A stretch of 64,000 nucleotides of DNA from Portunus trituberculatus. Its lineage: Eukaryota; Arthropoda; Malacostraca; Decapoda; Portunidae. Under the pieces are notes generated by a model. The model did not search any database and had not been told where the DNA came from. It saw nothing but the letters and a program-made list of their open reading frames with translations. Shown here in pieces: positions 13,919 to 24,000 of the stretch. The stretch covers positions 2,395,973 through 2,459,972 of the forward strand of contig NC_059269.1 of the NCBI RefSeq assembly GCF_017591435.1, in the 5' to 3' direction. Numbering within the stretch: position 1 is the first letter of the stretch; each line of letters opens with the position of its first letter. Both the position numbers and the translations under genes were made by a program.

Positions 13919-15181
13919 CTTGAGCCGAGCTAAGGCTATGCTGTCCTTGTTGGAAAGCTCCGTTAGTGACTCTCGTGTGGGTACTGTCACAGCAGGCAGC
14001 GCCAGCTCCTCTAGATGTGGACAGTTCCCGGCCAAAACACCAATGTCGGCCTCCCAGTACACGTCTCCTTCCAGCCGCAGAGTCACTAGTCGGGTGCCCA
14101 CCGACCAAGCGAACTCGTACAGCGCCGTGGGAGACAACAGGTACGGTTCCTGAACAGAAAGTTTTAGATGTTGAAGTTCAGGGAGCAGCCGCAGGTCATT
14201 CACGGTGACTCCAGCATAGTTGATAATGGCATTTACATTTTTTATTGCGGGACACATTCGCCGCAGCAGCCGCAGATTGTTGATTGTAACACATCGCACG
14301 TTCACCTCCTCCAGGATCGTCACAGAACTTCCATCACTTAGTTCATCCATTATTTTTAGAGCTTCTATGACGTCGGCTGAACCGAGACTGGTTAGCTCCG
14401 TTAAGCGGGACAGAAGAATAGCAACGCCTTCTTGTGTCACGCTGGTGCCTCCCACGTCCATGTGGCGGAGCCTCATGGGCTCTTCTCCTCCTCCCCATAA
14501 CAGATTTACAATAATTCTATTAATGCCCTCGTCAGTGACGCCGGCAGACCCAGACACGTCGAGATGAGTGATGAGGCGGCAGTACCGCGTGAGCAGCGTG
14601 AGGGCGTCATCGGAGGCATCAATGAGACGCACGCGACTGAGCTTTTTACAAGTGCGGCAGAGGTCACTGAACACTCGTTTCACGGCATCTGTCATAAGCG
14701 GCGGCATCGTCAATACTAGATGGGTCAGACCCTCGCCGTTACGAAGAATCAAATCAATGTCAAGGGGCCAGTCAGCACCCTCGGGGCCTGGGCGAGGCAG
14801 TGTGACATACACTGGTTCCACCACCTGCATGTCAGAGCTGAGGAGGACCAGAGCTCTGTTGATTGCAGCCAATTCCCTGCTGCCGTGCCTCAGGTGCAGC
14901 CCACCGGCCTTAAGGGCGTTGTGCACCATCATGGCGCGAAGGTTGCGAGGGAGATCCTTTAGGAACCGCTGCACAGTAAACGCTTGCCACTTGGGTATGT
15001 TGCGACGCAGCACGTACTGCACACGCTCCAACCAAAATTTGCTGCACATCTCCTTGAGGGAAATTACTTTCGATAACACAACGGGTGGAGGGCCTATTGA
15101 CTTAGGGGTCAACGGAGTGGCCTCCTGGTGCCTCGCAAGTGCCAAAGGCAGTCGAGGAAGATGCATGTTTATCAAAGCCAT
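13919..15181 (-). CDS. Leucine-rich-repeat protein, exon 1 (421 of 546 residues)
   Basis: The best host gene in the window. The ATG at 15181 has a purine-rich context (AATAATGG) and an in-frame TGA 18 nt upstream. The exon codes 421 residues and ends LARLK before the donor GTCAGT. Exons 2 (12756-12947) and 3 (9772-9957) complete a 546-residue protein, all junctions phase 0. The N-terminal ~130 residues include a helical segment (CSKFWLERVQYVLRRNIPKW); from about 150 on there are irregular LRRs, such as LTHLDVSGSAGVTDEGINRI, LRHMDVGGTSVTQEGVAILL and CPHLEELALPAV. This is the ribonuclease-inhibitor-like pattern seen in F-box/LRR and AMN1-type proteins. I see no F-box, signal peptide or membrane segment, so a cytosolic or nuclear binding or adaptor role is inference. 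Its GC is higher than its surroundings. Confidence 0.88.
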
Positions 15182-15786
15182 TATTTTTCTAATGTCTCAA
15201 TATTACTTTTTACCATAAATTCATCAAAACTTATTATACGGCATTTCAGGAACTTTTTTTTTCACGGGAATATCCTATTACTCCCAGAGGCACAATGCAC
15301 GAAACGCCACTTGGCACGACTTGCCGCCTTGATAAGCGGCACGACAACCTAATTTCTTGTTCATTTACTGCGTTGTGGCTAGTATAGCCGCGGGATCACT
15401 AGGGTTACATGTCCCAGTATACGGATCTCATTGTCTGTGAATCCACGAAACTTTTCTTACTGTCAAAACGAAGAATTGTAGTCACTGCGCCACAGGTGAA
15501 CAGTATGCAACACTACCACGTCTTACAAGAGACTGTTGTGCGGTAAATATACCGCGGCCAGCAGGTGGGGACTCCCAGAGCGAGAGAGCGAGAGTGCTGC
15601 CAACACGAGTTCCGGCAGGGGAGGCCAACTCCCGGTGGGGGAGGTCCGCGCTGCTTCAGGACACCACATCAATGTGGAAATAATGTTGTCGGTGAATAAT
15701 GGAGCACACAAGCAGTATCTTCCGGCGGGCAAATCTGTCATCTTTCATATAACTACACAAAGACCTTCAGTCTTCGGACTTACATA

Positions 15787-15788
<2 letters not shown>
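15182..15788. other. Upstream region of the LRR gene
   Basis: The 5' flank of the LRR gene on the minus strand. 15540-15665 is unusually GC-rich for the window and could be a promoter or 5' untranslated region. No TATA box or transcript start can be assigned. Confidence 0.3.

Positions 15789-15873
<85 letters not shown>
15789..15873. repeat. (CT)n(GT)n microsatellite
   Basis: A pure CT run to 15838, then GT to 15873. Confidence 0.97.
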
Positions 15874-15874
<1 letters not shown>

Positions 15875-15928
15875 CCAGCAATTCTCATGATATGCGTATT
15901 GTGGGGTTGTTGACTAAACCTATTGATA

Positions 15929-15948
15929 GTAATAATAATAACAACAAC

Positions 15949-16001
<53 letters not shown>
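15929..16001. repeat. (AAT)n microsatellite with AAC interruption
   Basis: AAT trinucleotides with an internal ACAACAACA segment. Confidence 0.95.
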
Positions 16002-16002
<1 letters not shown>

Positions 16003-16209
16003 GTAATCTGCACTGAAAAAAAAAATTCTCTATGTGGAAAAATATGACCGGCGCAAGAAGCGAAACAAATAATTTCTTTATCAAAGGGATTACCCAGAAT
16101 TTTAGACTCGGGTATTGGAAGCGCGAAGCTTCATAGATTATACTTAATTAAGCTGCTGGAATGATATGTATATGCCACATAGGTAATGTAAGCACACTTT
16201 ATGTAGATA

Positions 16210-16252
<43 letters not shown>

Positions 16253-16631
16253 GCCTGTCTTCATCATATAGGGCTGCATATGGGTGCACTGATGAAGTTT
16301 AAATTGTTTTAGCTGATCACCTTCCTGTAAGTTAAGTAGGTATGTAGAAGGAGATATTAAGAAGCACTGCAGTAGATGGAGGCTTTAATGAGTACTTACT
16401 GTAGTAGTAGCTGAACAGAAGGATGTTGATTAAGACGGCAAGAATGGACCGACTCTAGCAACTCTCACACCTCAGTCCATCTGCTCTAAGGTAAGCAAGT
16501 TCATTTTTTTTGTACTACATACATAATTAATGTTAAAATAGTGAGATGATATTTATCTCCATAAACTTCGTCAAGCAAGGTCTCTTATTCTTATAATTAT
16601 TGAAGGTCTGTAAGGAAGATTTATTTTCTTG
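16002..16631. other. Intergenic, contains (GT)n
   Basis: No gene is recognised. A GT run occupies about 16211-16250. A donor-like CTAAGGTAAGC occurs near 16485-16496 without a supported exon. Confidence 0.45.
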
Positions 16632-17131
16632 NNNNNNNNNNNNNNNNNNNNNNNNNNNNNNNNNNNNNNNNNNNNNNNNNNNNNNNNNNNNNNNNNNNNN
16701 NNNNNNNNNNNNNNNNNNNNNNNNNNNNNNNNNNNNNNNNNNNNNNNNNNNNNNNNNNNNNNNNNNNNNNNNNNNNNNNNNNNNNNNNNNNNNNNNNNNN
16801 NNNNNNNNNNNNNNNNNNNNNNNNNNNNNNNNNNNNNNNNNNNNNNNNNNNNNNNNNNNNNNNNNNNNNNNNNNNNNNNNNNNNNNNNNNNNNNNNNNNN
16901 NNNNNNNNNNNNNNNNNNNNNNNNNNNNNNNNNNNNNNNNNNNNNNNNNNNNNNNNNNNNNNNNNNNNNNNNNNNNNNNNNNNNNNNNNNNNNNNNNNNN
17001 NNNNNNNNNNNNNNNNNNNNNNNNNNNNNNNNNNNNNNNNNNNNNNNNNNNNNNNNNNNNNNNNNNNNNNNNNNNNNNNNNNNNNNNNNNNNNNNNNNNN
17101 NNNNNNNNNNNNNNNNNNNNNNNNNNNNNNN
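16632..17131. other. Assembly gap, 500 N
   Basis: Exactly 500 unknown bases, so a placeholder length rather than a measured one. Frames across it are meaningless. Confidence 1.
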
Positions 17132-17640
17132 AAGAAAGAGGGAAAAAGAAGAAAAGTGAAGGAAAGGTAAGGAAGATAGGAAGAGAAGAAGGAATCGAAC
17201 ACTTTACTTTTATTGATTCTGCACAGGTAATTTTAATGAGAACTGAGCCACAGGTAGATTAAGAAATGGTGGGATGACAGAAAAGCTATCTTTATTCTCT
17301 CTCTCTCTCTAGGCAGTGTCACGTGAGGAAAGACCGTTGCAGGAAGGAGACAAGAAGAGGAAGCAGAAGGGCACGAGGAGGAGGAGCGGGAGGAAGTGGA
17401 GAAGAAGGAGGAGTTAGAGGGGAAAGAGGAGGAGGAGGAGGAGGAGGAGGAGGAGGAGGAGGAGGAGGAGGAGGAGGAGGAGGAGGAGGAAAGAGAAGGA
17501 GAAAAAGGAAAAGGAGGAAAGAGGAGGAGAAAGAGGAGAAGAAGGAAAAGGAGGAGAAAGAGAGAAGGAGGAAAAAGGAGGAGGAGGAGGAGGAGGAGGA
17601 GGAGGAGGAGGAGGAAGGAAAAATGAATGGGTAAAAGTAC
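17132..17640. repeat. Polypurine block, (GGA)n-rich
   Basis: From the gap edge to 17640 the plus strand is largely purine. Near-pure GGA/GAG runs occupy about 17425-17490 and 17575-17615. Strongly strand-asymmetric, the kind of mirror-like sequence that can form triplex DNA. The apparent poly-E and poly-G frames are artefacts. Confidence 0.93.
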
Positions 17641-17949
17641 AGGAGGAAGAAAATATTACGCTGTCGTTAGCAAAGGTCACACGACAAAGGTCAGGTCAGG
17701 AGGGGAAGTGTCAGTAGGTGAATATTCCCCATTATTGTGCTGCTGTGCTTGTTGTTCGTCTTTTTATTGATTCATTCATTTTCCTTCACTCTTTATTCCC
17801 ATTCCTTATCAATTTGTATTTCATTTTTTATAAGAGGTTTGAAATAATTTGATAAGTGATTATTTATATTTTTTTTTCGTTTTATTTCTCTCTTTCTTTC
17901 AAACAACCAATGAAAAAAATACAAGAACAAGTAAAAGGAAACAAAAAAA

Positions 17950-18900
17950 AAAAACATCTTTAACGTTTATAAGTGGAAGTTTTAAAATGCATTACGCGAT
18001 TGTTGTTGTTGTTGTTGTTGTTACCATTCTTTCTCCTCATATTCATACGAAATTTGATGTGTATTCTATTGATCTAATTATTTCTGTATCATTCTTTATT
18101 TTCACTAGTATTCCTTAACACATTTTTTTTTCTTTTTTTCTTATACCATGTGGGCTTTTCACGGGAATTTCTGGGCTAAAGGGGATACTTTTTTTGTGGT
18201 ACCTCCTATCTCAAAGCCCACCCGCTAGGAAACCGTTGCCCCGAGTGAGGAAGCCCAACCTACACTCAGACCGTGGACAGGATTCGAACCCGTGCGCTTG
18301 GAAACCCCTCGGACCCCAAAGCACGCAGGTTTCCACTGTACCACGTACGGTAAATAAAATCACGAAAATATATTATGGATTTTGTTTCATTATTCTTTGT
18401 CTTTAAAAATATGCAAAATTTTATGTGTATTTAGCTGGTCTCATATTTATTACAAGCCTTCTTCAACAAATTCTTTATAAAATGTAAGGTAATTATGGAT
18501 TTTTTTTTCTTGTTATTATTCTTTTGTCTTTATAAATATGCAAAATTTTATGTGTATTTAGCTAACCCCATATTTATTGTACTATTCTTTATTTTTACAA
18601 GCCTTCTATAACACATTCTTAAAAAAAAAAAAAAATGTATGGTAACTAGGATCATGTAAATGCATTATGAAATATTTTGTTACTATTTTTTTCTTCATAT
18701 TTATAAAAAATTTTATGTGTATTTTACTGACCTCATATTTACTGATTTATCTTCACCAGCATTCTTCAACATTTATTTTTTCATAAACGTACGATAACTA
18801 AGACCATGATGATTCTTTGTTTGGTCCCATTATCGTGTTTTTCTATTCACATAAGATCGAGAAGATGCATTTTCGAAAACCTTTCATTACATCAATCTTT
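17950..18900. repeat. Degenerate tandem array, unit about 150 bp, split by a SINE
   Basis: A segment of the form AAATTTTATGTGTATTTAGC ... CATATTTATT ... CTTCAACACATTCTT ... GTANGGTAACTA recurs at about 17990-18140, 18350-18490, 18491-18640 and 18641-18800, with decay toward 18900. The copies are diverged, so the array is old. The SINE at 18142-18344 sits within one unit. Confidence 0.7.
18142..18344 (-). mobile_element. tRNA-derived SINE (class II tRNA-like head), copy 1
   Basis: On the minus strand it begins GTGGTACAGTGGAAACCTGC (A box) and carries the B box GGTTCGAATCC about 50 nt later. A conserved body (TAGGTTGGGCTTCCTCACTC, GGCAACGGTTTCCTAGCGGG) follows and the copy ends CCCACATGGTATAAG. 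The segment between the anticodon region and the T arm is longer than in a class I tRNA, so the source was probably a Leu/Ser-type tRNA. Copies 2 and 3 are at 60.5 and 63.3 kb. Confidence 0.85.
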
Positions 18901-19362
18901 TTTTACATAAACTTCTTATTTTTCATGTGTTTGTTTTTCCCTTAATCCCTTCAGTACTGGGACGCATTTTTATTATGAGCTTTGGGTATGATGAGACGAT
19001 TTTATTAACGTTAGAAAGGATTAAGGTCAGAAGATTAAAGGCCACAGTCTCCACTATTTGAATCCCCGTAAGTTTCTGAAGCTGTATAAAATCACCAAAT
19101 AGCAAGCAGAATGAATATGGAAATGCATCATAGTACTGGAGGGGTTAACCTTTTAGAAATAGAAGTTAAAACACGTGAAAGTTAATACCTTTTTTTGGTC
19201 CTAACAGTGCACTTTTATATTCCTAAATTCAGTGGATACATTTTATTAACCTTTTTATTTTATGGACAGGCTAAAATTACACGTTACATTGAACAAAAAA
19301 AAAAAATAATAATAATAATGCTACAGCTGAATACTAAAAGTTGAGGAGGTTTAATTGGAAAC

Positions 19363-19432
<70 letters not shown>

Positions 19433-19592
19433 ATGTGAGCAGCCACGCGTCGCCACAGTTTTGTCATCCAATTAAACAAGAGGAAAAATTCAACCCAGGA
19501 ATTTCCTCCATATACTCTTAACAACAAACAATGACGGACAAATTGGGTGATTAAGAAGATTCCTATTAAGGCGAATGACCCAAAAACTCATT

Positions 19593-19649
<57 letters not shown>

Positions 19650-19764
19650 ACCATAATCATAAAATCGACCCCCCCAGATCCTTAAATTGGGTTGTTTAGG
19701 ACATAAAAGCTTAGCCATTAATTAATCTGTGTTGGAGGGCGACGATCCTACATCTCGGGGTCAC

Positions 19765-19766
<2 letters not shown>
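18901..19766. other. Intergenic with (TG)n and (CA)n
   Basis: No gene. A TG run occupies 19364-19431 and a CA run 19596-19647; otherwise A/T-rich unique sequence. Confidence 0.55.
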
Positions 19767-19857
<91 letters not shown>

Positions 19858-20029
19858 AGGGAGGAGGAGGAGGAGGAGGAGGAGGAGGAGGAGGAGGAGG
19901 AGGAGGAGGAGGAGGAGGAGGAGGAGGAGATAGGAAGAATACATAAGAGAGAAAAAGGAAGAAGAATGGAGAAGAGAAAGTGGAAGAGAAGGAAAATAAT
20001 AGCAAACAAATACAGTATATATGGTAAGG

Positions 20030-20101
<72 letters not shown>
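19767..20101. repeat. Compound repeat (GA)n(GAG)n ... (AC)n
   Basis: GA to about 19854, GAG trinucleotides to 19929, a purine-rich spacer to about 20030, then AC to 20101. The plus strand is almost all purine from 19767 to 20000. Confidence 0.96.
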
Positions 20102-20103
<2 letters not shown>

Positions 20104-20470
20104 CCTCCATCACCTATCTTCTCTTTATCATTACAATTTATCTTTCTCTCCATCATTTGCTTTTCTCTCCCTCCTTCCTTCGCCCACCCCATCACCATTA
20201 ATCTCTCCTCTCTTCCTCCTCCTCTTCTCTCTTCATCCCTTCCTTCCCATCTATCATGTTTCGTGCTTGCGTATGTATTATTAATCTCCCCATCTCTTCA
20301 TTCTTAAGTTCTTTCATTAATTCTTTCCCTTTCTCCTCTCCCTTCCGTCTCTCCCTTCCGTCACCCAATCCTGATCCTTCCAAATCCCTCCCCCCATACA
20401 GATTCCTTTACCCTCAGCATAAGAATCAGGATATCAGCAAGATCAGAATGGCTTAGAGGCTCTACAGGTT
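20102..20470. other. Intergenic, T/C-rich
   Basis: A pyrimidine-rich plus strand with no recognised gene. Confidence 0.5.
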
Positions 20471-20477
20471 ATTAGGA

Positions 20478-21345
20478 ATTCATGTAGTGTTTTTTTTTTT
20501 TTTCTTCCATTCTTAGCCCAGGAAACCATTATTCATTTTGAGGTATAAGGCAGTAAGGGAAGCTACAAGAAGTCACTTTGTTGGTAATGTTATGATGATG
20601 TACCACTAACAAAACACCATCTAACACCACAAAACACCAATAACCATCTAACACTAAAATAACACCGTTTAAACACAACACCTAACACCAACAAACACTA
20701 ACACTAAATAACACGTTTATAACCACTAAACATCACCACAACCCACAAACACCAATAACAATCTAACACTAGAATAACACTGTTTCAAACCACTAAAACC
20801 CCAGTAACACTCTAACCAAACACCAATAACACCATATAACACCACAAAACACCATAATACCATCTAACACTAGAATAACAGTTTAAAACCACTAAACCAA
20901 ATAACACCATCTAACATCACAAAACACCAATAACACCTAACAAAATCAGTTTAAAACCACTAAAACCCAACACCATCTAACACCGCAAAACCCAATACCC
21001 ATTAACACGATAACACAAAACACCATCTGACACCAGAATACCGTTTAAAACACTACCACCATCTAACACCACAAAACCATAACACCCAACGTTTTAAAAC
21101 CACTAAAACCACAAACACCATCTAATCACAAAACATCAATAACACCATCTAACACCACAAAAACACCTGTAACACCCCTAACACCACTCAGTAACACCAT
21201 CTAACACCACAAAAACACCATTCATGTAGTTTTTTTCTTTTCTTCTGTTTTTCTTCCATTCGCAGCTCAGGACACCATTATTCATTTTGAGGTAATGGAA
21301 GTAAGGGAAGCTGCAAGAAGTCACTTTGTTGGTTAGGTTAAGATG
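20478..21345. repeat. C/A-only minisatellite bracketed by a 742-bp-spaced direct repeat
   Basis: 20600-21220 is a degenerate minisatellite of units such as AACACCATCTAACACCAC and AAAACACCAATAACA, almost free of G on the plus strand. It lies between two copies of one segment of about 125 bp (starting ATTCATGTAG at 20478 and 21220), both with CACCATTATTCATTTTGAGG-like sequence and AAGAAGTCACTTTGTTGG. This implies a duplication of segment plus minisatellite, or expansion between duplicated flanks. Confidence 0.85.
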
Positions 21346-21605
21346 ATGTGAAAGAATGAGGTGTTTTTTTTTTTTTGGTCATAATTTTAGGAATTCATGC
21401 TTTTTTTTTTTTTTTGCTTTATATAGGTACAAAAAGCATAATTAGTCTTTTACGCTTGAAAAGATGAAATAAAAGGAGAATTTATGGTCTTATCTCACCA
21501 CAAATATATATTTTTTTTCCTTTTTTCTTCTAAGGTTAAAAAAAAAAACATCATTTATTCTCAGGTATTACTTACGCATGGAAGAAGAAAGATAAGTACT
21601 TGTGG

Positions 21606-21661
<56 letters not shown>

Positions 21662-21934
21662 GATAACCGGATACACAGCCAGGGTTTGGTGGACGAACAA
21701 TACCAAGACCAGACGCAGCCTTTTGTTTGTCTCCTCCACTCCCTCCACATTCCTGCTTCCTTAGAGGTGGAGCCATCATCACCACCATCATCACCACTAT
21801 CATCACCATCACCATCATCGTCACAGTCACAGCCTTAACGTTCGTCATCATCTTCATTATCACCAGTAATGCACAGTCTCCATCACCATCACTCTCATCA
21901 CCACTGCCGTAAGTATTCTGTTAACATCGTAATT

Positions 21935-22016
<82 letters not shown>

Positions 22017-22113
22017 CTGTACTATCAAAAATGGCTTTATGTATCATCACCACCTGAAAAGACGATAAAAGGAGATCTAATAACAACAATAATATATGAT
22101 GATGATCATACTT

Positions 22114-22170
<57 letters not shown>

Positions 22171-22388
22171 GCACGCAGGAGGCAGAGTGCATTTACAACA
22201 GGTTTTATACTTAGGCTGGTATAAGGAAGAAGAGGTGGGGAGGGAGGGGTGGGGGGAGGGTGGGGTGGGGATAGAAAGTTGTTTGGTGGTGAGTAAGAGA
22301 TGGTGGTGGTGGTGGTGGTGGTGGGTGATGGTGGTGGTAGTGATGTGTTGTTTCAGTATTTTTCGCTATGGTCATACTACTAAACCAC

Positions 22389-22430
<42 letters not shown>

Positions 22431-22646
22431 ATATCTCCATTCTTCCAACATCACATCCTCCTCCTCCTCCTCCTCCTTTCCTCTAACCTTCGCCCTTTTT
22501 CCTTCCTCCCTGGCCGCCACCTCATGCCTCCCCCTCCCTGTGACTCCCCAAGCGGCGCCTCCTACAAACACATTCATTAGAGGTTTGGGTCCTCGCTGCA
22601 CCCTTTGTTCACCCCTGTGGCCGCCATTAGGAGTGAATCGGGGGGG

Positions 22647-22691
<45 letters not shown>

Positions 22692-22800
22692 CTATGTACG
22701 GTCAAATCAACCACACCACGCACACACACACTAATCCCCTCTCTCTCTCTCTCTCTCTACTAAACTTTTATTAATTAGAATAAAAGTCGATTAGATCCCA
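21346..22800. other. Intergenic, many short microsatellites
   Basis: Includes CT at 21609-21658, degenerate CAT/CAC trinucleotides at 21775-21900, GA at 21939-22011, CA at 22120-22166, GGT near 22305-22345, ACT near 22385-22425 and GA at 22649-22688. A possible exon after a (CT)nCAG acceptor at 21660 has no second support. Otherwise nothing is recognised. Confidence 0.5.
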
Positions 22801-22969
22801 GTAGGTTTGCAGGCACGGCATCTGTCTGGCTGGCTGCAGCACGAGGAGGAGTAACCCCCTAATTGTGCCTTTTATCTATAATTGTTACGAGTTGCACCTC
22901 TTTGTCCGTCACCGCGCCGCCACACTCGTCACTCCCGCCTCGCCTTCCTCCTTGACCCCCCTTCCTTCC

Positions 22970-23280
22970 AATTGCACAAAATATTTTACAAGTAACTGCA
23001 AGAAAAATCAACATGCCATATTTTCTTTTAGTCAGATAAGCAACTGTACGAATTATTTTGCAGTAACTACCAGAAAAGTTAATATACCAAACTTTTTTAT
23101 CACATAAACTGTAAGTTACAAGACAAAAATATTAGTAGATCATACTTTTTCAGTCTCCGGAATAGTTTACAAGCAAATACAAGGAAAAGCATTATTAGTT
23201 TGCGAAATATTTTACAAGGTAATGTACAAGAAAAATATTAACAGACAACACTTGACTTTTTTATCAGTCAGTCAGCTTTG
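22970..23280. repeat. Degenerate tandem array, unit about 50-70 bp
   Basis: Four to five diverged copies of a unit resembling GAAATATTTTACAAGNAACT / GCAAGAAAAATCAACA / CCATATTTTTTTAGTCAG occur in succession. Copies differ by many substitutions and indels. Confidence 0.6.
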
Positions 23281-23463
23281 TGTTTAGGTAATTAAGTGTG
23301 GAATGTAATGGAGCGTCACAGAATGGTTTACGGGGGGAAATATACATGTGTCCAATAATAATGAAAGGATTAATTTAAATCTTGATATAGACCATTGCAT
23401 ATATTTTTTTTTTATTGTAGAAGGTAAGATCTACTATATATTGTGGTGCTTTATTGTAGCAGT

Positions 23464-23500
<37 letters not shown>

Positions 23501-24000
23501 NNNNNNNNNNNNNNNNNNNNNNNNNNNNNNNNNNNNNNNNNNNNNNNNNNNNNNNNNNNNNNNNNNNNNNNNNNNNNNNNNNNNNNNNNNNNNNNNNNNN
23601 NNNNNNNNNNNNNNNNNNNNNNNNNNNNNNNNNNNNNNNNNNNNNNNNNNNNNNNNNNNNNNNNNNNNNNNNNNNNNNNNNNNNNNNNNNNNNNNNNNNN
23701 NNNNNNNNNNNNNNNNNNNNNNNNNNNNNNNNNNNNNNNNNNNNNNNNNNNNNNNNNNNNNNNNNNNNNNNNNNNNNNNNNNNNNNNNNNNNNNNNNNNN
23801 NNNNNNNNNNNNNNNNNNNNNNNNNNNNNNNNNNNNNNNNNNNNNNNNNNNNNNNNNNNNNNNNNNNNNNNNNNNNNNNNNNNNNNNNNNNNNNNNNNNN
23901 NNNNNNNNNNNNNNNNNNNNNNNNNNNNNNNNNNNNNNNNNNNNNNNNNNNNNNNNNNNNNNNNNNNNNNNNNNNNNNNNNNNNNNNNNNNNNNNNNNNN
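23501..24000. other. Assembly gap, 500 N, between (CT)n and the satellite
   Basis: Exactly 500 N, preceded by a CT run (23466-23500) and followed directly by satellite sequence, so the true left edge of the satellite array is unknown. Confidence 1.

Noticed and set aside
16600..17262. Frames through the first N gap
   Set aside because: Created by unknown bases.
21660..21835. Possible exon after (CT)nCAG
   Set aside because: The acceptor-like context is just the microsatellite; the peptide soon becomes CAT/CAC repeat and no other exon is seen.
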